A DNA stretch of 64,000 bases from Ga0077555 sp041397775 (GTDB lineage: Bacteria; Pseudomonadota; Alphaproteobacteria; Rhizobiales; Hyphomicrobiaceae), in NCBI GenBank assembly GCA_041397775.1, contig JAWKWB010000002.1, positions 310,001-374,000 of the forward strand, written 5' to 3'. The stretch's first letter is position 1. The number at the start of each line of letters is the position of its first letter. The notes under the pieces are model-generated. The model saw only the letters and a program-made list of their open reading frames with translations. It ran no database searches and was not told the origin of the DNA. Of the stretch, positions 7,823 to 15,753 are shown piece after piece. A program made the position numbers and the translations under genes.

Positions 7823-8785
7823 ATGAGCGATGATCCGTTTGCCGCCATGTCGCCGGCCATGCGCCGTCTCGCGACGTTCCCGTTGCCAATCAGACGCGCG
7901 ATCTTCTGGCTGATGTGGCATTATGGCTGGCTGATCGGCCGTTCCAAGACCATCCGCGCCTATCGATCCGATTTCCTGAGATATCTCGGTGTGCCTCTGC
8001 GCCACCTCGGCAGCCTGGAGCGCCGCCTCACGTTTCACTACACCTTCTGCGTGTTCGAACTGGCGACCTTTCTCGGTCGAAAGACCGAGGGCCTGATCGA
8101 GGATCTTCGCCACGTCGATATCGAGAATGCCGAAGCCCTGAAGAAACTGTCGCAAGACGATCGTTCCGTAATCTTTGCGCCTTTGCATATGGGCTCGAAC
8201 GTCTTTGCCATGGTCGTTTTGATCTACCTGCATTTCCGCGGGCGCAACATCCTGATCCTGCGCAAGGGGGCGCGGGAGGTGGAAAGTTACATCTTCCAGC
8301 GTGTCAAGGACATCGGCTCCGAAGTCCGCTTCATGTTCGTCGACGACAAGGCGAGCTTCGTGGAGGCGCTGCGCTTCGCGCGTCGCAAGGCCGTCATCAT
8401 CTGCTTTTGCGATTTGCCGCCCCATTTCGGATCGCCGGAAAGCGTCGAGCTTCTGGGGCGGCCCGCCCGCATGGCCATGGGCATCGAGGCGCTTGCCCGC
8501 GCGGTCGACGCACCGATCGTTCCGCTGACGATATTTTCGCGCATGTCGTGCGAAAAGGTGATCGTCGGCAAGCCCTTCGAGGTGGGCAGCAGCGCTCCTG
8601 CCGAGCGGCTCAGGGTCGCTCGGCGGATCGCCGACCACGTTACGAACGCGATCCGCCTGGCCCCCGAGCAGTGGCAACTGTGGTGCATTCTCAACCGGTT
8701 TCTCGATGAACTCGCCAAGCCGGAGGACGGCGAAGGCAGCGGGCGGCCACAGGCCGATCACCCGTACGCGATGGCAGCAGAGTAG
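7823..8785 (+). CDS. LpxL/HtrB-like lysophospholipid acyltransferase in a peptide-export operon
   Basis: A 320-residue protein with the lipid A biosynthesis acyltransferase fold, which normally moves an acyl chain from acyl-ACP to a lipid A precursor at the inner membrane. Start MSDDPFAAMSP at 7823. An apparent earlier start at 7709 falls inside the hairpin and is rejected. The N-terminal RRAIFWLMWHYGWLIGRSK region is a likely membrane anchor. The first motif reads APLHMGSNVF, with His at residue 122, but the Asp or Glu expected five residues later is Val. Downstream motifs (ICFCDLPPHFGS, LLGRPARMAMGIEALARAVDAPIVPLTIF) are family-like. The gene is 11 bases from the HlyD gene. Possible roles: peptide acylation, membrane modification for self-protection, or an inactive homologue. 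Confidence 0.82.
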   Translation: MSDDPFAAMSPAMRRLATFPLPIRRAIFWLMWHYGWLIGRSKTIRAYRSDFLRYLGVPLRHLGSLERRLTFHYTFCVFELATFLGRKTEGLIEDLRHVDIENAEALKKLSQDDRSVIFAPLHMGSNVFAMVVLIYLHFRGRNILILRKGAREVESYIFQRVKDIGSEVRFMFVDDKASFVEALRFARRKAVIICFCDLPPHFGSPESVELLGRPARMAMGIEALARAVDAPIVPLTIFSRMSCEKVIVGKPFEVGSSAPAERLRVARRIADHVTNAIRLAPEQWQLWCILNRFLDELAKPEDGEGSGRPQADHPYAMAAE

Positions 8786-8796
8786 GACGAGTAGCG

Positions 8797-10053
8797 ATGC
8801 CAGTTGTTTCCGAGCCGACCTCACCGGGGTTGAGGTCGCCGATCGAGGTCAACCAGACGTCTGCGTCGAAGTCGATCTCGGTCTTCTTCGCCGTGCTGAT
8901 CGTGGCCGTCATGGGCGGACTCTGGTTCGGTTCCTTTTCCAAGCAGCAGCCGGTTCGCGGGTTCGTATCGGCCGCTTCCGGCCTCGTTCGCATCGCCAGC
9001 CCGGGGCGTGGGACCGTGACGCGCGTGCTCACGAAGCAGGGCGAGGCCGTCAAGCGGGGCCAGGCGCTGTTGACCGTGAAGGCCCCCGACGTGGCTGCCG
9101 GCAACGAGCAGACCCGGGTGGTCGAGCAGCAGAACCTGCAGCGCCGCCGGACCAATCTGATGACCGAGATGGAGCGGATCGAGCGCCTCGTCGACCGACT
9201 GCGAAAGGACCGGGACGTTCTCATCTCGGCCAATGCCGATCTCAACCAGACCCTCGACCGCGAACTCTCCGATCTCGGGGTTGCCCGGCGCGAGGCCAGC
9301 AATCATGTGGGGCGACTGCGCCCGCTCCTCGCCAGCAGGGACGTTTCGCGCGACCGTGTCACGTCCCACGAGCGCGCCCTGCGCGACTACGAGCGGATGC
9401 TGTCGGAGACCCTCTCGCGAAAGACCGAGAACCTCAGGGAGCACACCCAGAAACTGGCGACGCTCGACGCCTCGCTGGCGGAAAAGGCAACGCATCGTGC
9501 AACCCTCGCCAACGAGTTGGCGGAAGTCGAGACGCGCCTCAACCAGAGCAAGGCGAATGACGAATTCACAATCGTCGCCGGGCAGGACGGCATCGTCGCA
9601 TCGCTGACCGTGGCGACGGGAAGTTCGATCGAGGGGGGGCAGGTCGTCGTCGTGCTGGGTGATCCAGCAGCCGAGCAGATCATCATCCTGGAGGCTCCGG
9701 CCGGCGCGATGGGACTGGTGGCTTCGGGACAGCGGGTCACGCTCAAGTACGACGCCTTCCCCTTCAAGACGTTCGGCATCAAGATGGGAACGGTGGTCGA
9801 TGTGGCCCAGGCCTCCGTCGACTCCGTCAAGCCAGGCTCGCTTTCCGAACAGGGCCTGATCCCCGCGGCGCGTGGCGGGCGCCAGACGGTCTTCCAGATC
9901 TCGGTGCGCCCTGACGCCAATACCATTCTGGCCTATGGCGAGGAGCGCCGGATCGCTCTGGGATCGACGTTGACGGCGGACATCACGATCGAGCGGAGGC
10001 GTCTCATCGACTGGGTGATCGACCCGATTCTAGCGCTGAGAGGGCGTTCATGA
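8797..10053 (+). CDS. HlyD-family periplasmic adaptor of the peptide exporter
   Basis: A 418-residue membrane fusion protein that should bridge the ABC exporter and the TolC channel. A cytoplasmic N-terminus is followed by one membrane helix (SISVFFAVLIVAVMGGLWFG, about residues 28-47). The first half of the lipoyl-like domain follows (RGFVSAASGLVRIASPGRG), then a long coiled coil at about residues 100-260, the second lipoyl half (NDEFTIVAGQDGIVASLTVA) and beta-barrel segments. The stop overlaps the start of the exporter gene by four bases (ATGA), typical of translational coupling, so the two are certainly co-expressed. The type is that of adaptors for peptidase-containing peptide exporters rather than the PrtE type at 12.3 kb. 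Confidence 0.9.
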   Translation: MPVVSEPTSPGLRSPIEVNQTSASKSISVFFAVLIVAVMGGLWFGSFSKQQPVRGFVSAASGLVRIASPGRGTVTRVLTKQGEAVKRGQALLTVKAPDVAAGNEQTRVVEQQNLQRRRTNLMTEMERIERLVDRLRKDRDVLISANADLNQTLDRELSDLGVARREASNHVGRLRPLLASRDVSRDRVTSHERALRDYERMLSETLSRKTENLREHTQKLATLDASLAEKATHRATLANELAEVETRLNQSKANDEFTIVAGQDGIVASLTVATGSSIEGGQVVVVLGDPAAEQIIILEAPAGAMGLVASGQRVTLKYDAFPFKTFGIKMGTVVDVAQASVDSVKPGSLSEQGLIPAARGGRQTVFQISVRPDANTILAYGEERRIALGSTLTADITIERRRLIDWVIDPILALRGRS

Positions 10054-12197
10054 GCAGCCTATTGAGCAGCCGCCCCCAGGTGCACACGATCCTCCAGTCC
10101 CAGGCCAGCGAATGCGGCCTGGCGTGCCTCGCCATGATCGCCAATTACCACGGCCATCGTGTCGACCTGCCCTACATGCGCACGCTCATGACCGTCTCGC
10201 GGCGTGGCATGTCGATGGCCCAGATCGCCGAAATCGGCGATGCCATGGGGCTCGATGCGCGTGGGTTCGCGCTTACGTCGGCCGACGAGCTGAGCAAGGT
10301 GTCGCTGCCTTGCATCCTCTACTGGGAGGGCAATCATTTCGTCGTGCTGGAGCGTATCACCCGGGGTGGATACGTCATTCATAACCCCGCCATCGGCCGC
10401 GGTGTTTTCTCCCTCGCCGACATTCGCGAGCATTTCAGCGGAGTCGTGCTGGAACTCGAGCGCCGCCTCGATCTCGAGGAAATCCGCAGTGTTCGCGGCA
10501 ACCGGCTCTGGTCGATCCTCAAGGCGACGAAGGGGATCGGGCAAGCCATCGCGATCCTGTTTCTCCTGTCGTTTGCCATCAGCCTGCTCAGTCTGATGAC
10601 GCCGATCTTGCTGCAGGTCGCCCTCGATATCGTGCTGCCGCAGTTCGATCTTGACCTGCTCACGCTGGTGACGGTGGGATTGGGCCTGTTCATGGTCTTC
10701 GAAGCCATCGGTCGATGGCTGCGCAATCTCGTGGTGCTCAGGACGTCGAGTTTGTTCCAGGCCCTGTTCACGCGCAACGTCGTCGGTCATGCCTTCCGCT
10801 TGCCGCTGTCGTACTTCCAGCAGCGCCATCCCGGCGACTTCATCGCACGGCTCGATTCCATCAATACGGTCAAGGCCACGATGGTGAACGGCCTCGTCAC
10901 GTCGCTTGCCGACAGCCTGATGGCGGTGCTCATGGTGGGGCTGATGGTCTACTACTCGCCGCTGATGACGGGCCTCGTGCTCGCCACGATGGTGCTGCTC
11001 GTATTCATGCGCTTCGGCTTTCTGTCGATGGTCAAGGAGTATGCGACGGCCTCACTCGTGGCGCATTCACGGGAGCGGGCCTATCTCCTCGACGGGCTGA
11101 GGCAGGTGGAGGCCGTAAAGGTCCACAACGCCGGCTCGGCGGTCATCGCCCGCTGGTACGACAGCCTCGTGCGCTCGGTGAATACCGAGTACTCCCAGAA
11201 GAAGACCGAGAACTTCGTCGAACTGTTGCTGCACGTCCTGTTCGCGCTGAGCACGATCGCGACGCTCTACCTGGGTGTCACCGATGTCATGCGGAGCACG
11301 ATGTCGATCGGCATGCTCTATGCCTTCTTCTTTCTGCGTCAGATGTTCTTCGAGCGCATGAACCGTGTCACCACCGAGTTGATGAACCTCTCGGTCATGG
11401 GCGTCCACCTCCGCCGTATCGACGACATGATCGACGAGGAGGCCGAGCAGGGGCTGGAGGATGCAAGCGTCGATCGCAGCCTCCGCCGCTCGGTGGAGCT
11501 GCAGTCCGCCACGATCCGCTTCGCCGCCGCCGATGCCCCCGTGCTGGTGGATGCCAACTTCAGGATTGATATCGCCAAGCGCGAGGCCGTCGCGGTCCTC
11601 GGGCCCTCGGGAAGCGGCAAGTCCTCTCTTCTCAAGGTGATCGCGAGCCTGCACGAATTGCACGAGGGGGCGTTCCTGGTCGACGGCATGCCGATTGCGC
11701 GCTTCGGCAAGCGCGAGTACCGCGCCAACCTCGGCAGCGTCTTTGCGGAAGACGGCCTGTTTTCGGCGTCCGTCGCGGAGAACCTGTCTCTTTTCGATCC
11801 CGATATCGGCACCGAGGCCATGGAGGCCGCGCTCACGAGCGTAGGGCTGTGGGACGCGATCTGCGACTTGCCGCAGGGACTTCGCACCGCGATTTCCGAT
11901 GAGGGCGGGTTGCTGTCGACCGGCCAGCGCCGCAGGTTGCTGGCGGCTCGGGCCATCTGCCGGGGAGGACCGCTGCTGCTCCTCGACGAGATCACCGCCA
12001 ATCTCGATCCGGCCACCGAGGAAGCTCTGGTCAGCGGCCTGATGCGCGTGCCGGCAGCCAAGGTGTTCGTGACGCACAGTCACCACATCCTGCCCCACAT
12101 GGACCGCGTGTACCGGATCGAAGATGGCCGCCTCGTCGAGGACACGGCACATCGCAAGACGAGCGGTCGTGCGGCCCGCGAACTGCAGCCGGTCTAA
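10050..12197 (+). CDS. peptidase-containing ABC exporter (C39 peptidase + transmembrane + ATPase)
   Basis: The 715-residue protein should cut the leader after Gly-Gly and export the mature peptide. The C39 domain spans about residues 8-135: QASECGLACLAMI with catalytic Cys22, and GNHFVVLE with His96. The third triad position, usually Asp in a DPAxG motif, is Asn112 (IHNPAIGRG). Six membrane helices follow at about 165-440. The ATPase has Walker A GPSGSGKSS with Lys524, signature LSTGQRRR (Thr in place of the usual second-position Gly), Walker B LLLLDEITANLD with Asp646/Glu647, and the H-loop VTHSHH. Domain order and length are those of CvaB/LagD-type transporters. It is the last gene of the + strand locus. 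Whether Asn112 lowers peptidase activity is unknown. Confidence 0.94.
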   Translation: MSSLLSSRPQVHTILQSQASECGLACLAMIANYHGHRVDLPYMRTLMTVSRRGMSMAQIAEIGDAMGLDARGFALTSADELSKVSLPCILYWEGNHFVVLERITRGGYVIHNPAIGRGVFSLADIREHFSGVVLELERRLDLEEIRSVRGNRLWSILKATKGIGQAIAILFLLSFAISLLSLMTPILLQVALDIVLPQFDLDLLTLVTVGLGLFMVFEAIGRWLRNLVVLRTSSLFQALFTRNVVGHAFRLPLSYFQQRHPGDFIARLDSINTVKATMVNGLVTSLADSLMAVLMVGLMVYYSPLMTGLVLATMVLLVFMRFGFLSMVKEYATASLVAHSRERAYLLDGLRQVEAVKVHNAGSAVIARWYDSLVRSVNTEYSQKKTENFVELLLHVLFALSTIATLYLGVTDVMRSTMSIGMLYAFFFLRQMFFERMNRVTTELMNLSVMGVHLRRIDDMIDEEAEQGLEDASVDRSLRRSVELQSATIRFAAADAPVLVDANFRIDIAKREAVAVLGPSGSGKSSLLKVIASLHELHEGAFLVDGMPIARFGKREYRANLGSVFAEDGLFSASVAENLSLFDPDIGTEAMEAALTSVGLWDAICDLPQGLRTAISDEGGLLSTGQRRRLLAARAICRGGPLLLLDEITANLDPATEEALVSGLMRVPAAKVFVTHSHHILPHMDRVYRIEDGRLVEDTAHRKTSGRAARELQPV

Positions 12198-12216
12198 CCA
12201 TCGTCCGGCCTGGCGC

Positions 12217-12265
12217 CGGTTCGATCGCTGGCCCCGACGGGGCACCGCCCTGCCGGATCGAACCG
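12217..12265. terminator. possible bidirectional terminator between convergent secretion clusters
   Basis: CGGTTCGATC (12217-12226) pairs perfectly with GATCGAACCG (12256-12265), and an inner hairpin GCCCC/GGGGC sits at 12231-12243. The structure lies between the stops of the C39 exporter (12197) and the PrtE-type adaptor (12317, opposite strand). There is no T run, so intrinsic termination is only suggested by position and stem strength. Confidence 0.45.
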
Positions 12266-12316
12266 CCCGTGGCCGTGGCCGCGGCGCGGCGGGTTCGGGC
12301 ATGTGTCGTGGGGCTT

Positions 12317-13639
12317 TCAGCGTTCCTGGAAGGCGCGGGCGAACTGGTCGGTGACGGGTTTGGTGAGGTAGGACAGCGCGGTGCGCCGGGAGGTCGTCAG
12401 GTAGGCCTCGACGGGCATGCCGGGCTGGATGTCCCTTGGCCCGATCTTCCAGGGCTGCCCCGGAGCGAGGCTGGCGCGCACGGTGTAGAAGTCGCGGCCC
12501 TTGGGGTCGGGGGTGATGTCGGGCGAGATGTAGGTGACGTTGCCGCGCACCTCCGGCGTGGTGCGCTGATTGAAGGCGGTGAAGCGCAGGCGGACCGCCT
12601 GGCCGATATGGACCTGGTCGATGTCGATGGGCTGGATCTTCAGTTCGATGGCGAGCGCATCGCCCTCCGGCACGATCAGCATGAGGGGCTCGGCCGGCGT
12701 GATGATGCCGCCGATGGTGTGCACGTTGAGCTGGTGCACGATGCCGGTGATGGGGGCTGCGATCTGCGTGCGCGCGAGCTTGTCGCGAATGGCGACCTCC
12801 CGTTCGGCGAGTTCGGCGATCCGGCTCTCGGCATTGCGCAGCTCGCGCTGGGCCTCGGTGCGCGTGGTCTGGTCGACGGCGAGGATCTGCAACTTGATCT
12901 CGTTGACCTGTCCTTTGACGCGCGCGCCCTGGGAGACGAGGCTGCCGTGCTCGCCCTTGAGGCGCGCCTCGTCGCGTTCGAGGGCGTAGACGCGCATCTG
13001 CGGCATGAGCTGCTTGTCGCTGAGCGTGCGCACGCGCTCCAGCTCGAGGCGGATCAGCTTGAGCTCGAGGCGCTTGGCCTCCTCCTGCGCGGCCAGCCCC
13101 TGGGCCTCCTGCGACAGCTGCAGGACGCGCTCGGCGAGCTGCTCCTTCTGCGTCGTGCGGCTCTTGCGGTTCTCCTGGAAGAGGACGGTTTCGCCGAGCA
13201 TGATGTTTGCCGCGCCGGCCAGCGCGGCGTATCCCGGCGGGAAGGTGATGCTGTCGGCGAGGCGCTGCTCGGCGGTGAGCCGCGCCAGGCGTCCGCGCAG
13301 CTCGACGAGCTGGGCCTCCACCACGCCCAGCTCCGCCTTGATCTGGGTATCGTCGAGCCGGACGAGGGGGGCGCCCTCCCGCACCGTGTCGCCGTTGCGG
13401 GCCATGATGGCGGCGACGATGCCGCCGTCCTTGTGCTGGACCTTCTTGACGTAGTGGCTGACGACGACGGAGCCGTGCGAGATGACGGCGCCGGAGAGTT
13501 CGGCGACGGCCGACCAGCCGCCGAGCCCGGCGACGAGGAGGCTCATGACGAGGCCGCCGAAGACGATGCGGCGACGGATGCCGAAGGTGTCGGCGGGCGT
13601 GTTCGTGGCTGCCCGCGGCCCGTGCTCGCGTGTCGTCAT
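12317..13639 (-). CDS. HlyD/PrtE-family type I secretion adaptor
   Basis: A 440-residue membrane fusion protein of the PrtE/AprE type (TIGR01843-like). Start ATG at 13639 (MTTREHGPRAATN). One membrane helix (IVFGGLVMSLLVAGLGGWSA, about residues 26-45) is followed by the lipoyl half AVISHGSVVVSHYVKKVQHKD. A long coiled coil covers about 100-290, the second lipoyl half is TQIAAPITGIVHQLNVHTIG, and the C-terminal beta-barrel has GMPVEAYLTTSRRTALSYL. It is the last gene of the - strand cluster after the RTX protein and PrtD. With PrtD it should export the RTX proteins encoded here. No TolC gene is in this cluster. Confidence 0.94.
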   Translation of the reverse strand: MTTREHGPRAATNTPADTFGIRRRIVFGGLVMSLLVAGLGGWSAVAELSGAVISHGSVVVSHYVKKVQHKDGGIVAAIMARNGDTVREGAPLVRLDDTQIKAELGVVEAQLVELRGRLARLTAEQRLADSITFPPGYAALAGAANIMLGETVLFQENRKSRTTQKEQLAERVLQLSQEAQGLAAQEEAKRLELKLIRLELERVRTLSDKQLMPQMRVYALERDEARLKGEHGSLVSQGARVKGQVNEIKLQILAVDQTTRTEAQRELRNAESRIAELAEREVAIRDKLARTQIAAPITGIVHQLNVHTIGGIITPAEPLMLIVPEGDALAIELKIQPIDIDQVHIGQAVRLRFTAFNQRTTPEVRGNVTYISPDITPDPKGRDFYTVRASLAPGQPWKIGPRDIQPGMPVEAYLTTSRRTALSYLTKPVTDQFARAFQER

Positions 13640-13688
13640 GTCCCGCCTCCTGCCTGCCCAATGCGCCGATCGATCGGCCTGATGCCAG

Positions 13689-13722
13689 TGTCGTGCCAAA
13701 GTCCGTGTCGTGCCAAAGTCCG
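13689..13722. repeat. 17-base tandem duplication
   Basis: TGTCGTGCCAAAGTCCG occurs twice in immediate succession (13689-13705 and 13706-13722), followed by a further partial TGTCGT. It lies in the 107-base gap between the RTX gene stop and the adaptor start. The CAAAGTCCG core also occurs in the dispersed repeats at 59.9 and 62.8 kb. Confidence 0.8.
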
Positions 13723-13746
13723 TGTCGTTTCGTACCGCCGCCGCGC

Positions 13747-15753
13747 TCAGGCGTCCCAGTCGAGCTTGAAGTCCGCCTCGGTGAGATCGAAGCGGCCGAC
13801 GAGGTCGATGATGAGATCGGCCAGGTCGTCGTCGTCGACGAAGCCGCGGATCAAGGTGTGCTCGCCGTCGCCGACCTGCTCGAAGCGGAACTTGAGCAGG
13901 CCGCGATGGTCGCCGTTGCCCGAGCCCGACCCGACGGTATCGATCGACAGCGTGAAGCGCTGCTGGCCGTCGCTGCCCTCGTCGGCATCGATGCGGCTGA
14001 CGTCGATGCGGTCGCCGGGCTCGAAATCCGCGATCACGTCGCGCACGGCCACGGCGCCCTGGGTCGAGACGGCGGCGCCGAAGACGAAGGTGTCGCTGCC
14101 GCCGCCGCCCTGCAGGACATTGGCCGCCGCGTCGGCGACGATGGTGTCGTCGCCGCTGCCGCCGACGACATTCTCGATGTTGGCGAGCGTGTCGCTGCCG
14201 GTCTGGGGGCCCATCGCCGTGCCCGCCGCCAGGTCGACCGTGATGCCGGCCGTGGTGGCGGAGGCGTCGTAGGTGTCGCTGCCCGTGCCGCCGTCGTAGA
14301 CGTCGTCGCCGTCGCCGATGCCGGCCACGAGCGTGTCGTCGCCCGCCCCGCCCATCACCACGTCGTCGCCGGCGCCGCCCGCGAGGATGTCGTCGCCCTC
14401 GCCGCCGTCGACGATGTCGTTGCCCGCTTCGCCCCGGATCCGGTCGTTGCCGGCCTCGCCGAACAGGATGTCGTCGCCCTCGCCGCCGAGGATGACGTCG
14501 TTGCCCGCGCCGCCGAACACGATGTCGTTGCCGCGTCCGGCCACGACGAGGTCGTCGCCGGCGCCCGCGAAGATGATGTCGTCGCCGTCGTCGCCGTGGA
14601 TGACGTCGTCGCCGTCGCCCGTCTCGACGAGGTCGTCGCCCGCCAGCGCGTCGACGACGACGCTGCCGGGCCGGGTGACGATGACGTCGTCGGCGGGCGT
14701 GCCGACGATCACGTTCGTGAAGGCCGCGTCGGGCAGGAGGTCGAGCGAGGCCGTCTGCAGCACGCTCGCCTGGCCGTCGCCGACGGCGTAGTGGAAGCTG
14801 ACCTCGGAGGTGTCGCCGAGGTCGGGCGTGAAGCGCCACGTGCCGTTGCCCAGGTCCACGAGCTGGCCCGAGGACGCGGTGAGGCCGGTGACGTCGAGTG
14901 CGTCGCCGTCCGGGTCGGAGGCGTGCGCCAGGAGGTCGGAGAGCCCGATCAGCACCGACTGGTTCATGGCCAGGGCCGCCAGCACGACCGAGCTCGCCAG
15001 CACCGGCGCCCGGTTCATGCGGCGCAGGTCGTCGTCCTCGGCCGCGGCCGGCTCGATCGGCTTTTGCGGCACGATGATCTCGCCCCCCGGCCCGATCGGC
15101 GGCCCGCCCTCGCCGCCCGGCGATGCCGCCGGCAGCGTGGCCCCGACGAGGTCGTGGGCGAAGTTGTCGTTGCCCGGCAGGCGCACCCCGCCCGCGCCCG
15201 CACCCGAGAAGGCGAAGCCCGAGGCGGGCGTGACGGCGTCGAAGTCGACGAACGGGCCGCTGCCGAAGGTGCGGGACGGCGTGCCGGGATCGCGCAACCC
15301 CGTGAGCACGGGCCGCGTCTCGTCGGCCGTGCCGGGCATCGGGTCGAGATCGTGCGCCGCCTCGCCGTCGAGGGCGACGAGGCCGCCCGAGGCCTTGCGG
15401 CGGCCGGCGGGGATGTCCGGCCCGCCGTCGCCGGGGCCGTCCGCGGCCTGTGCCGCGTCGGGATCGGGATCGAAGCTGCTGTCGTCCGCGCCCGCCGGGC
15501 CGTCGGGGGCGATGGCGGAGACGTGGCTGGCGTCGTCGGCGTCGAGCGCCGCGGACGGCTGGTCGGCCGGCGTCACGGCGGCCTCCGCGGGCTGCCAGAA
15601 CAGCTTCTTGATCATCACGGCGGCGACGGCGAGATGGGCCCCGAACGCGGCCAGCGCCGGCAGGCGGTTCGTGGTGTCCGCGCTGTCGTACTTGCGTGCC
15701 CTGGCGCCGGCCTGGTCGGCGGTGACGGTCTTCAGTTCGTGCCCTGGATCCAT
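13747..15753 (-). CDS. RTX calcium-binding protein with cadherin-like domain
   Basis: A 668-residue probable substrate of the adjacent type I exporter. Start ATG at 15753 follows GAGGGACGG and overlaps the end of the prtD-like gene by 22 bases, so translation is coupled. N-terminal features are a short hydrophobic segment (LPALAAFGAHLAVAAVMIKK) and a disordered acidic Pro/Gly-rich stretch to about residue 250. A cadherin-like domain follows at about 265-345 (SDLLAHASDPDGDALDVTGL). Then come about a dozen GGxGxDxLx nonapeptides at roughly 355-480, ending in a C-terminal region with DVIADFEPGDRIDVSRIDAD, the usual cap before an uncleaved secretion signal. There is no Sec signal. The hydrophobic N-terminal stretch is unusual for a secreted RTX protein and could instead tether it. 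The role is unknown. Confidence 0.88.
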   Translation of the reverse strand: MDPGHELKTVTADQAGARARKYDSADTTNRLPALAAFGAHLAVAAVMIKKLFWQPAEAAVTPADQPSAALDADDASHVSAIAPDGPAGADDSSFDPDPDAAQAADGPGDGGPDIPAGRRKASGGLVALDGEAAHDLDPMPGTADETRPVLTGLRDPGTPSRTFGSGPFVDFDAVTPASGFAFSGAGAGGVRLPGNDNFAHDLVGATLPAASPGGEGGPPIGPGGEIIVPQKPIEPAAAEDDDLRRMNRAPVLASSVVLAALAMNQSVLIGLSDLLAHASDPDGDALDVTGLTASSGQLVDLGNGTWRFTPDLGDTSEVSFHYAVGDGQASVLQTASLDLLPDAAFTNVIVGTPADDVIVTRPGSVVVDALAGDDLVETGDGDDVIHGDDGDDIIFAGAGDDLVVAGRGNDIVFGGAGNDVILGGEGDDILFGEAGNDRIRGEAGNDIVDGGEGDDILAGGAGDDVVMGGAGDDTLVAGIGDGDDVYDGGTGSDTYDASATTAGITVDLAAGTAMGPQTGSDTLANIENVVGGSGDDTIVADAAANVLQGGGGSDTFVFGAAVSTQGAVAVRDVIADFEPGDRIDVSRIDADEGSDGQQRFTLSIDTVGSGSGNGDHRGLLKFRFEQVGDGEHTLIRGFVDDDDLADLIIDLVGRFDLTEADFKLDWDA

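Noticed and set aside
14340..14660. Short regularly spaced DNA repeats resembling a CRISPR array
   Set aside because: The 27-base periodicity encodes GGxGxDxLx nonapeptides of the RTX protein, without unique spacers. No cas genes are in the window. The same holds for 18.1-18.5 kb and 21.1-21.6 kb.
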